Below, piece by piece: positions 50,301 to 59,076 of a DNA stretch of 64,000 nucleotides. Position 1 is the first letter of the stretch. Each line of letters starts with the position of its first letter. The position numbers and the translations under genes were made by a program. The stretch covers positions 1,874,644 to 1,938,643 of the forward strand of contig CAADRB010000020.1 in the NCBI GenBank assembly GCA_900708905.1, written 5' to 3'. The DNA comes from Hymenolepis diminuta (taxonomy: Eukaryota; Platyhelminthes; Cestoda; Cyclophyllidea; Hymenolepididae). A model generated the notes under the pieces. The model searched no databases. It was not told the origin of the DNA and was given only the letters and a program-made list of their open reading frames with translations.

Positions 50301-52955
50301 TCCTTGTCAGCCTAAAAAATGGAAAGGTAGGTTTCTATCAACCCGATAATGGTATACTGATGTCTATTTATTCGTGAATTGACTGTATCTATAATTACAG
50401 ATCGGGAACATTAATATTAGCTTAACGGATGCCAAACAAACGAGTCAACTATCTCCAAGTCTTCTTAATGGCCTACTAAGTATTGATCGTTCAAGAGTTT
50501 GGCTACGAACCTGCTCTCATTACATTAATTCAAGAGAGACTTTCGATGCTGTGACCTTGAATGCGGTACAAGTGGTGATGTGTGCTCTCACATCAGTTCA
50601 TCAGTTGGGACCCCTAAGTGTCCGACTTTCTCAGGTATGAAAATAGTTAAAGTGTTTATAGATTTGCACTTTAAATATCAATCGATTCGAATCTCATAGA
50701 AGCTAAGAAGAGCCAGCAAGAAATGATAAATTGAAATGGCTACGTGCTTACTTTACCAACAATTGAAGCATTCTCTTTTCTTAGGCACGAATGGACTCCT
50801 TGACGGAAGGAGATGAAGAATTAGCTGACGAACAGGGTGAAGACGGTGATCAGGATTTTGAGAATGATTCAAAGAGTTCCTTGGCTCCTGGCGGTGACAA
50901 TCAGCTGGACATGGATATCGAATCTCTGGTAGGCTTATGAAACAACTTGTATCTTATTTTATGGAAAAGTAAAAGGCCGTCGGCCGAGAACGTTCACACT
51001 CGTTATATTTATTGATGTTAGATAATTAAATTAGCAGTAAAATTGTCAATTGAGCTACTTTGGGAGTCTGTCCGAATTAAGCTAGACATTCCCTCACAAA
51101 ACTAATGATCTTGCTAAAGACTAAGGGGGCCCAACAGCCATTCTTAAATAAGGAGGCCAAAGGTTAAGTTGGCCACGGACTTATTGGACAGTCATAAAGA
51201 AAAGGGGATGAAAAGGAAGAAGGGGTAGGAAGAGAATTTGAGAATCGGAAGAGAGAACGCCAATAATGAGCTTGTAGAAACCGGGTTGCGATAAGCAGAG
51301 ACAATGCGATAAGAGAGTTGAAAGAGTTTTGTTTACTGATGAGAAACCGGGAAGTAATAAATTGCCACTTAGGATGCCAAGAGGTATGGAGTCAGTATAT
51401 GGGCACTTCAAGATCCCTGTTCGCTAGAAGTGTTGTTCATAAAATTCATTATCACCTAAAAGTAAGGACAGATCATAAATGAGCCAAAATGTGAATTTTA
51501 ATAAACTGGTCGTTTCATTATACTATTGTAATTTCTTTTCTTTACCTGCAGATCTCAGCCATAGATAGTCTGAAGGATATAATTCAACGCCTTTTATCCT
51601 TGCACAGTTCACGACACAAGGAACAGGACTGTTTTGGTTGGATTCCAGAATCACCGACAAGGTACCGTTTTACCAAATATCCTGATTCAATTATCCCATT
51701 TTTTCGATCTGAATGCAATCTGTATGTACATTCTAGACGTCGTAAGAGCGCAAATGGCGTTATCTATACCGCTACAAATGATGAAATCTACCTTGAATTC
51801 ATTTACCTTTTACTCCGTCGAATTGAGATACCACTACAGGTCTACTTGTGCTGTAACTCAAGACAAAGTCTTTCTCATGTTCCTAGCCACCTTCAACCCA
51901 TGAACGTTGAAACAGTTGCTGTAGCATTGAGCAAACTTGTGGATCCCCTAGCTTCCTTGGGTTTCGAGATGTATATGACCCAATTTATTTCTCGAAGACA
52001 AGAATCTATCGGTGGACTTACAACACCAGCTTATATCGAAGCTTTGAGGGAGAAGTGTATGATCAGTATCATCAATTTGTAAGTTATAGACGAAACCCCG
52101 AACAATATGATCCAATAGACGTTTACAAATCTTGTTTTGGTCTTTCTTCTCAGGATTGGTTTGATTACTCAGAGTCTGCCGAAGAACCCTGTGTTGGGTG
52201 TTGACACAAAAAATGATTTCAAAGATCCAAGAAGTCAATCTCAAGATACAGTAAATAGATTAGAATCCTACGTTAACTCTTCAGCTCATGTTAAAGAGAC
52301 TTGCGACAAGTTTATCAATATTCTCCATGACATCATGAACTTCGCAGTAAGTAAACATGGTCTCAAATCAAGCTTATGAGATATAGGGTCCAGAAAAGAA
52401 AGGCAATTTCTTTCATTTTTACAGAGGAGAAACCTCTATCCCAAGTCCTTCATGAAGTGTGCACATTGGTGGTGGATAGGTCACATGTGTTCGAGCCTTC
52501 CAAACCTCTGCCAAGCTACACCGGGTCAAGTTGACACCTCCCGTCTTGTAGAACTTCTATGCAATGAGATATCCACACTACGAACAAGCACTCTCTCTCC
52601 AAAGAATTCCGATAGAGATCCTGCCATGGCTGGACCGCAAGATAGGCCAAATCAATATTCCACGTTACACTCAATGTCGAGATCACCTGTACCTTCTTCC
52701 CCATCTTCAACTACTTCCTTAAGGGAGCGGAACCCTGCACAACTCAACTGGATGCGGGTAAAACAGGTTTCAATGGCAGTGGCTGCATTCCAAAGTGCTG
52801 CTAGAAGACCCCATCAAAATGAACAGTTAAGTGTGGAAGTGGAGAGGGAGAATAATGGTGAAATGCACTCGGAGGCAGAAAGTTCGGATGAGAAGTCAGA
52901 TCATGAATCAGATAGTGAATCAATTTCAAGTGGATGTGAGTGTAGTAAGAAATAA
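29321..52955 (+). CDS. Huntingtin-like HEAT-repeat protein, 22-exon gene
   Basis: Assembled exons: 29321-29547, 29621-29779, 29847-29908, 29989-30296, 31140-31268, 34587-34641, 36982-37148, 37868-38011, 39271-39348, 39423-39500, 44746-44866, 46000-46140, 46782-46889, 47498-48048, 48128-48211, 49653-49925, 50174-50326, 50401-50634, 50785-50928, 51552-52078, 52154-52346, 52425-52955. All have GT-AG sites and continuous phase, giving 1,488 aa. Much is helical HEAT-like sequence, for example IEELILTCITDPQEEIRNMV, IPVRQLAVTIYVNC and HPSQRVRDASADLLVAIF. In order, QILRLAIEELILTC, KSEESAQEE, ERIKKVLLPKVRNL and LLTYGCLEILL recall blocks in the N-terminal half of animal huntingtin, a cytosolic scaffold. 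There is no polyglutamine run. An acidic segment (DEELADEQGEDGDQDFEND) and an S/E-rich C-terminus (SSDEKSDHESDSES) are present. It is about half huntingtin's usual length. The gene model is fairly strong; the family call is tentative. Confidence 0.65.
32635..32765 (-). repeat. tRNA-like SINE-family copy in an intron
   Basis: The reverse complement shows GAGGTCACAAAATTGATGCC, ATCGATGCACACTCGGTGAA, TGGGGTGGTTAGCC and AAGTTTCTCACTAGAGGAGC, in the family's block order. Confidence 0.65.
33430..33600 (+). repeat. tRNA-like SINE-family copy in an intron
   Basis: AGTCACGGGTTCGATGATCA (a good B-box-like motif) is followed by GCACACGTAGTGAGAGGAAT and GGCCAATCGGG. The tail is diverged. Confidence 0.6.
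34225..34465 (+). repeat. tRNA-like SINE-family copy, the best preserved
   Basis: The block order is complete: ACATCTGCCATGTCAGGGTC, CTCACACCCAGTGAGTGGAA, TGGTTAAACG, GTCTCACCAGGAAGGCTCCA, CTCTCTATCCAAGATGAGTG and TTTCCTAAATAGACTTGGGA. It lies just upstream of exon 6 of the huntingtin-like gene. Confidence 0.7.
35670..35820 (-). repeat. tRNA-like SINE-family fragment in an intron
   Basis: The reverse complement contains TTTGAGTTTTCCACCGGGAA, GGCTCCATGATGATATTTCT and CTACCCAAGACG, matching the family tail. Confidence 0.6.
38770..38980 (-). repeat. tRNA-like SINE-family copy in an intron
   Basis: The reverse complement contains CGTACCCTGTGAGTGGAATG and TCAAGCGTAGT, then GGGTTTCTCGTCGGAGAGGT. 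This is the body and tail order seen in the other copies. Confidence 0.6.
39501..44745 (+). other. Large intron 10 of the huntingtin-like gene
   Basis: About 5.2 kb beginning GTAAGT and ending CACGTAG. The flanking exons are phase 0 and compatible. A GC-richer open stretch at about 44.03-44.22 kb could be an unplaced exon, but it does not fit the phase of its neighbours. Confidence 0.55.
39605..39628 (+). repeat. (TGAC)n short tandem repeat
   Basis: GACTGACTGACTGACTGACA, a short tetranucleotide run inside the 5.2-kb intron 10 of the huntingtin-like gene. Confidence 0.8.
46345..46700 (+). repeat. Dispersed purine-rich repeat, family B
   Basis: Contains CTTCTTAAAGGCTAACAGGA, ACAACAGCCTTTC, GAATTGAGTTGGATCACTAG and a G/A-rich stretch starting AGGAATGAGGGGGC. 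The same order is found at 51.1 kb and, inverted, at 60.7 kb. The antisense open frames here are artefacts of the pyrimidine-rich complement. Confidence 0.6.
51085..51420 (+). repeat. Dispersed purine-rich repeat, family B
   Basis: TCACAAAACTAATGATCTTG, CTAAAGACTAAGGGGGCCCA and ACAGCCATTCTTAAATAAGG align with the copy at 46.4 kb. A G/A-rich segment (AAAAGGAAGAAGGGGTAGGA) follows. It lies in intron 19 of the huntingtin-like gene. Confidence 0.55.
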
Positions 52956-53106
52956 GAGGTTGTACATATCTTTAGGATTTTCCGCATCTCTTTCCATCTC
53001 CTGATTTGGATTCTTTTGTAGCGCTGAATTGTCCCTCTATAAAATTACAACTAATCAGACCTCAGGAAGATCGGCAGCTCAAACGATGGTCTTTTATTAT
53101 TAAGAA

Positions 53107-53112
53107 AATAAA
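53107..53112 (+). terminator. Polyadenylation signal AATAAA after the huntingtin-like gene
   Basis: Canonical AATAAA about 150 nt downstream of the stop at 52953-52955. It supports the gene ending here rather than continuing to the right. Confidence 0.45.
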
Positions 53113-53556
53113 TTTGCTTATATTATTGGATGTGTGACAAATGATTGGCTGCCTGGTTAGCCAATTATTGCAGTGCTTGTTGATTCAGTGGTTATCTTAC
53201 ATATTCAGAAATGTAATATGTATATAGAAATCCAGTGTACAAAGAATTAAGATTGCGATGTCAACTAGCTATATATGTGCCCAATACTCGTGTAGAATGG
53301 AGTATATCGGGGATAATAGCCTAAAATACTCTCATCAGTTGTTACGAAAAACTTGTTTCATACCTCTGAAACAGTTTGTTAAAGTTTTCTTATAATCTAA
53401 TTTGAAAGACAGAGAGCTTTATTTGTTGATCTTCCGCTTTTGATCCACATAAACTTACAGAAATCAATAACTCATCACAAAAATAATTCGAAGATATTTG
53501 AGGATCTGTATTTTGTTATAACAATAATTATTGGGATAAAACTATGAGACGGTCGA
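53113..53556. other. Short intergenic gap
   Basis: About 0.44 kb of AT-rich sequence between the huntingtin-like 3' end and the next candidate gene. Nothing was recognised. Confidence 0.4.
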
Positions 53557-54556
53557 ATGGAGGAACTTGTAGCACATAATAATTTAAAACGTAGTGTTGT
53601 AAGTGACGAGCTGCATAAGCTGACATTAACGATCGACAGTCAATCAGTAATTACTGATGAGGATGTGTGGGAATTATATTTGCAGATGTTCGATATGTAG
53701 GTAATAATTGCAAGATATTACTTTATCTTCACATCGAATCAATTTACATATCGATAGGGACATTTTAACTATTCGAACTTCTCTCTCTATTTTAAAAATG
53801 AAATAAGTTAACCATTAGTAACCTCGTTAGAAGGGAAATGATGGAAGCAGCATTCACTGGATGCTTCTTAAACCACTTGGGACTCCGAAATAGGGCATTG
53901 AGAACCTTGAATTTCGCATGACACTTCTTGACGGTCTTTACATCGGGCTGAACATTTGCTTCTGTAAGTATCCATCACTCGAATAGTAACCAATTACCGA
54001 ACTGTATGGCATGGCGATAACTTGGCCCGTTCTTGACAATTTACAAGCATGGAGAATTATACAGTCGCTTTTCACTCACCACATATATGCATCGAACCTA
54101 AGTCAAAAGTTATATCTTGAACTCATGTAATGGGCAATATATAATTAAATAGCCTCTTTATTATCGTTGTAGATGATTCAAAGGCATTAAGAAGCAAGTC
54201 AAGGTAAGAGTTGTAATCATTTACAAAACCATCTCACTAATGAAATGCGGCCTATGTAAAGATGACCCAATTCTTCATTTAGATCAAGGTCAGAATCGAG
54301 TGATACATCTCTTCTGAAGAAACAGGATTTCCTACCTCTTTCAATCGACGAAACTTCGATTCTTGTGGCCAAGCTAATAAAGTGTAGTGACGCAAGTGGG
54401 TTTTACTTATAACAGCATTTCAATCCCCAGGAAATGGTGAGAGCATTAATATATCCATTTTTTCCTTCAGGAACGATTGAACCTCTTCAAAACATAATTC
54501 CCAAAGATGTTGTCTCCCGAGTACGAAAAATGCTTCAAGAGGAACAAAGAACTTAA
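53557..54556 (+). CDS. Small multi-exon gene, unrecognised product
   Basis: Four small exons join in phase with canonical sites: 53894-53963 (GIENLEFRMTLLDGLYIGLN...), 54173-54203 (DSKALRSKSR), 54283-54395 (SRSESSDTSLLKKQDFLPLS...LVAKLIKC) and 54471-54556, ending TIEPLQNIIPKD, VRKMLQEEQRT, TAA. Upstream, an ATG at 53557 opens a 47-codon frame (MEELVAHNNLKRSVVSDELH...WELYLQMFDM) that looks like the first exon. Its natural donor (AT/GTAGGT, exon end 53696) leaves two bases, which does not fit the phase-0 entry of the exon at 53894. Either a further exon was missed or a weaker donor (GAT/GTGTGG) is used. The predicted product is about 130-150 aa, charged, with a short SR-rich patch. I recognise no family. 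Confidence 0.5.
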
Positions 54557-56659
54557 AGAAACAAAGAGCAAAGACCTTTCTCAATCTGAGACATTTAAAA
54601 GCACACACAAAAAGGGATATGACATACATATTTTAAGATTAATACTAAATAGACTTTTTACTGTATCAATTAAAAATATTGTTTATTTATTATATACATC
54701 TATTGGAGTATTCGTTTTTTGACTGATAACTTCCGTATCATACAATCGATTATTTTAAGTAAATTATTAGAATTTTCCAAGTCAACAGAGGTCAATCGGG
54801 TGTTGATTTTATTGTAACAATTCACGTGTAGGCGAAACTTTTAAGTGGAAGAATTAGTCATTTCAAAAGCTAAATCTCAAATTCCTGCTATACGATACGA
54901 CAGATGTGCATGGAAACGTTAAACCATTAATATCAACACGAGGAGTAGAACATAGATAATCCATCGGATTCACCTAATTTGCAACTGATTTATCTACGGT
55001 AAGCGTATGATAAGTACCGAGTGCTCAAGTTTGAACTGATTTTCATCGCCAACCCGATTGGTTCGTGCGTCCCCAGTCCTTCACTTAAGTTGATTCCCCG
55101 CTAGCCTATATAGCCTCATTTTTTGTATTCCTCATCTTCAGTCACTTCTACAATTCATCATTTAATCTTCCCATAATCTCGAGTATGAGGTGGTCGCTAG
55201 AACTAAAGCAGTCACTGGAAGTAGTAGTCATCCATGATAAGAGTTAATTATAAATGTATATTGAAATTTAGCATTGAAAGTTCTGGAAATTCATAATTAC
55301 GTCTTCTCCCTGAATATATAATTAATGAAGTATAACGTGGATGTATAAAATATGTACATTCACTATAAGTACACACCATTCATATACTGCTTTCAGTAAA
55401 AATTATAACCGATGAATTGCAGTAGTGAAAGTAGACTAATTTCGACAAGCTCCGGTGAATCAACCATCAATTAATAAGCAGATGCACAATTATTGGTAGA
55501 GCATTAGTCACTGTGCACGTCTGTCATGCCAAAGGTCACGAGTTCAATTAGCATCGAAGACACCCAATGAGTGAAATGTTCAACCACACTGGTCAAGTCT
55601 GGCTAATTTAGAGTGGCAGTCTTCATGATGTCACACTCCACCCAAGATGGGCGTTGGAGAACGTTTTCCTAAATGGCCTGGGAAATTATTATTATTGTTG
55701 GTCCAAAAAAGTATCCAAAGTTGGAAGTTGAAGGAGACTAAGAATGTGTCTATTTAGATAGGATGATACAAAGATTGGACCGTCCTTTTGGGGATCTGTT
55801 TACCAGTCTTACCAAATAGTCCATTTTGACTGCGAATGGAAGGGCGTTATCTAGGACATTACCTGAGTATGGCATTTAAGACGGAGTACAAGAAGACGAA
55901 ATGAGCGAAGGCTTATTTATTTGCCGTAGATATAAAGAACGATACTTGAACACCTATCATCAGACGACAGAGTATCTGTGCTTGAGAAAAGTTTATAGAA
56001 AATAGGAATGAGAATTTTAAAAGCAGTTCTATTACGACACATAATTCTACTTAAATAACTTCAGCAGCAATCCGATCATTTGAGAGAAAAACACTTAATT
56101 TATTAGGTAGGGAAGGACTCTGCAGCAAATACATTTTTGCCAACAGGAAAAATAAATTCCATAGATAGCCCTAAGACAATCGATTTAAAATGCTTAAGAC
56201 CTAACTTTACCTTAACCAGATGAAATATTGATACGCAGAAGTAGATAAATGCCAAATGGGAGTAAATGAAGGTATTATCTGATAAGTGATATCTAATTTC
56301 ATCGGAAAATTTAGCTTCCAAAGTGAAACCACACACTAACATGATTTGACAATCTTGAGGAAGGTAACTGCTTTAGCCGAAGTTTCAGAGACTCCCAGAA
56401 AATGGCATTACTTACCGATAAACCTTTTTGGTATCAGTTTGAATTCGCATTCTACGACAAAAACATTAGATACAAAATAAACTCCAAGCTATCGAATTAT
56501 TAAAATGTCAATGCAGACGTCGAAAAGCAAACTTATAACTGTAAAAGACAACTAAGCAACCAAGATGTTCATTTAAGCATGAGGTCAAAAAGGGAAAAAT
56601 GTCTGAAAGGATGTACATTTAATAAACAATATTTTACATGGTACAAGAATACAGAAGAC
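54557..56659. other. Intergenic region with one SINE copy
   Basis: No exon was recognised apart from the SINE-like copy at 55.49-55.69 kb. Confidence 0.5.
55490..55690 (+). repeat. tRNA-like SINE-family copy with tRNA-like head
   Basis: The head TGGTAGAGCATTAGTCACTG resembles a tRNA D-arm/A box. AAAGGTCACGAGTTCAATTA resembles the T-arm/B box about 40 nt later. The body CACCCAATGAGTGAAATGTT and the tail CACCCAAGATGGGCGTTGGA plus TTTTCCTAAATGGCCTGGGA follow, ending next to an ATT repeat. Confidence 0.7.
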
Positions 56660-58001
56660 CTACTCAGCCTTTTGTCGTTTTACACTTTTCGGCTCTTCCA
56701 ATCCTTCGCCACCATCATCCATCTTCCTTTTCTTAATTCTCTTAACCCCGAGTTTATCACTGGAATTCTGCTGACGTTCAAATCCTCTCTTAGCATGACC
56801 AGTAAGAGCTGTGCGCATGGACATGCCCGGACGCATTTCATCTAAAGCAATTTCACGCTGCAGATGGATTTGACCGACACGATTTCCATACAAATCCATA
56901 CTCGTATTCTTGGTGGCCTTGTCCTTCTTCCGACGCACTTCTGCAGGTACACGCATAGCACACTTCCATTTGTCCTATGAAACAAAAATAAAAATACGAT
57001 TAGTCTCAATAAAAATCCAAAAGGACACACTTTATCGAATACTTACTTCTGATGGCATCTTGCGTCTGCGAATGACAAAATCCACCTGCGGAGCAGCTTC
57101 ACTGAGTTCAACATTGACATAAGATCCCCATGGAGTCCGTAAAGGTTCAAGTGTCTCCTGGCCTTCAGAAGGAGTAGAATCATCAGTTGGCTTCTTGAGT
57201 GATTTCAGACCGACTGTCAGAACACGCATAAGGAGCTTCTCCGATGAGGGCATTATGAAGTGGATAATGTGCTCAATTCCAGAGACATTAACTCTGGATA
57301 CCTTGGGACCACGGAACAGGTCTATTTTGCAATGAGTATAATGAAGAATAATCCCCACTCACCAATAAGAAGTGATTTTAAACGTTGATTCTCATCGCTT
57401 TCATCAAATGCTTCACCAGAGAAGATTAAAACAGGTTTCGCGCCATAGGACAGCTTAACATTCTAGGCAGGATTAGAATTGAATAAAAAAGCTTGCCATT
57501 GATTTCAAAGAAACGTATCTTTCAATGCCAAGTTCATTCATATCTAAGATTTCATGGTCATGAAGGCGGCCAATAACAATGTTGTTCGGTCTTTTCTTTG
57601 TATGCATTCCAGTCACGAATAAGGAGCAATCGTATTTGTTGCATTGGTTTTCCTAATAATGGAATATTAAAATATACTCAAAAGCTTACGATAAAAGACT
57701 CATCTTCGAAAGGAAGAACCCGATTTTTACGCTGTAGCTTTATGGCTAAAGGATTCTTTAAAGCGACCTACAAAATGAAACGAAAATACTACAAATTACC
57801 AAATCGGTGAGGAAGCTGTTTACAATGTCACTAGTGTGTGAGCCCTTGAACACCAAAGTATGCTTATCATTTTCATATATTTTCGGCTCACGATTGGCCA
57901 AAAATTTACGTCCTTTATGAGTTTTTGGCTTACTAAATGCAAAATTAAAAATTTAATAATAATACGTACGAAATCTGCCGATCAACCTCCGTAAGAGGCA
58001 T
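56660..58001 (-). CDS. RPF2: Ribosome production factor 2 (RPF2), Brix-domain protein, complete
   Basis: Nucleolar assembly factor that helps bring the 5S RNP (5S rRNA, L5, L11) into pre-60S particles with RRS1. Minus-strand exons: 57970-58001, 57800-57932, 57690-57767, 57497-57652, 57363-57462, 57047-57321, 56660-56974. They join in phase to give 362 aa (human 306). Conserved blocks are KPKTHKGRKFLANREPK, LPFED, KKRPNNIVIGRLHDHEILDM, ELGIERYVSL, KPVLIFSGEAFD, LKSLLIDLFRGPKVSRVNVS, PQVDFVIRRRKMPS and YGNRVGQIHLQ, with a basic C-terminus. The extra length is partly an insertion (KKPTDDSTPSEGQETLEP) in the second half of the Brix domain. Introns are 37, 32, 37, 34, 41 and 72 nt; the 34-nt one uses a GC-AG pair. 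Confidence 0.94.
57463..57496 (-). other. 34-nt GC-AG intron in RPF2
   Basis: On the minus strand the exon ends CAATG, the intron starts GCAAGC and ends TGCCTAG, and the next exon starts AATGTTAAG. The join gives YVSLKSMNVKLSYGAKPVLI, matching the RPF2 Brix core. No GT donor in this stretch gives an equivalent protein. Confidence 0.75.
57653..57689 (-). other. 37-nt mini-intron, RPF2 intron 3
   Basis: Begins GTAAGC and ends TTATTAG on the minus strand. It joins LPFEDESFI to ENQCNKYDCSLFV in phase 0. Confidence 0.9.
57933..57969 (-). other. 37-nt mini-intron, RPF2 intron 1
   Basis: Begins GTACGT and ends CATTTAG on the minus strand. It joins the 10-codon first exon (MPLTEVDRQI) to KPKTHKGRKFL through a split serine codon. 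Confidence 0.9.
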
Positions 58002-59017
58002 GATAATAAGTCACGGTAACAAACTAAAGGGGCGGACTCTTCCTTGTCAATTAAAAGATTGACTAAGTTCATAACATATTTCAAGAAAAATATTCTAACG
58101 ATTTGTTAAAAAATTTAATCAAATTGCACTAGTTTCTACCTATATTAATTTTATTATTGAATTCAAAATTAGATATCACCTTATTTAATGACTTTTGAAT
58201 TTAGCCTAGGCAACTTGTTTGTAAATAAATTCACCATTTCTATAAGTATATTAATTATCAATAAAGCCCCGTTCCATTGTGCTTAAAAATAATACTTTAT
58301 TCCGACTCTCCGTTAAAATTTTTAAATATCAATTACTGTAACAAATACCTCTTATGCGCATTTTGCTTCTCGGATTGAGATATAGACATGTAAAATAGTT
58401 TTCCAATACGATTTTATTAAAACATTTTGATGTTCATATATCGTAGTAACAATTATTTAGTGTTATTAATCCATAGTCTAGAGTTTTAAAATATAAGTTA
58501 TCTTTATAAAAATATTCATCGGAACAGCTCCACATTTCCTTACACTATACATTAAAATGTCAGAAATTGCTGAAACCATTTAAACATATTTACTAATGAA
58601 TTAAATCTAAATCTTTGTGAAACGTCTTACACGATCGATGGGTGTATTTTCGCAATCAGACCGTTGAAAATGACCCAGCTACACTATCACACTCAACATT
58701 TCTATTTCATCTCCACCTGGATGAGATATCGTTGTTAAGACAAATTGATTTTAACTGTCTTCATGGATAGATTTAGAACCTATAGGACCTTAAGTTTTTC
58801 TTAATTTGGCGTTAATTTCTGAACTTTATTGAACGCTATGGTTAAGATTCCACAGCCAATTATTCAAAACTGCTGTCTATTACACATCTTTCCAAGGCTA
58901 AAATAATTTTATATTTAAATATCCCGAGTTTCGTGAAATATCTATCACCGAACAATAACTGTTGCTATTTGTCATTAAATTCGGTTGATGCCTATTGATG
59001 ACAGTCAAGCTTGTGAC

Positions 59018-59076
59018 TTCGGATATAATAAATGTTCATTATATCCGAACATTTGGCTATAGTATGTGCTATAGCC
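59018..59076 (+). repeat. Two adjacent perfect hairpins
   Basis: Hairpin 1: TTCGGATATAAT at 59018-59029 pairs perfectly with ATTATATCCGAA at 59038-59049 across an 8-nt loop. Hairpin 2: GGCTATAG at 59055-59062 pairs with CTATAGCC at 59069-59076 across a 6-nt loop. Only five bases separate them. Function is unknown. Confidence 0.85.

Noticed and set aside
51181..51411. Minus-strand 76-codon frame
   Set aside because: Same repeat family in an intron; no independent evidence.
53828..53995. Minus-strand open stretch reading KCHAKFKVLNALFRSPKWF
   Set aside because: No methionine, no partner exons on that strand, and the plus strand here contains a phase-compatible exon of the 53.5-54.6 kb gene.
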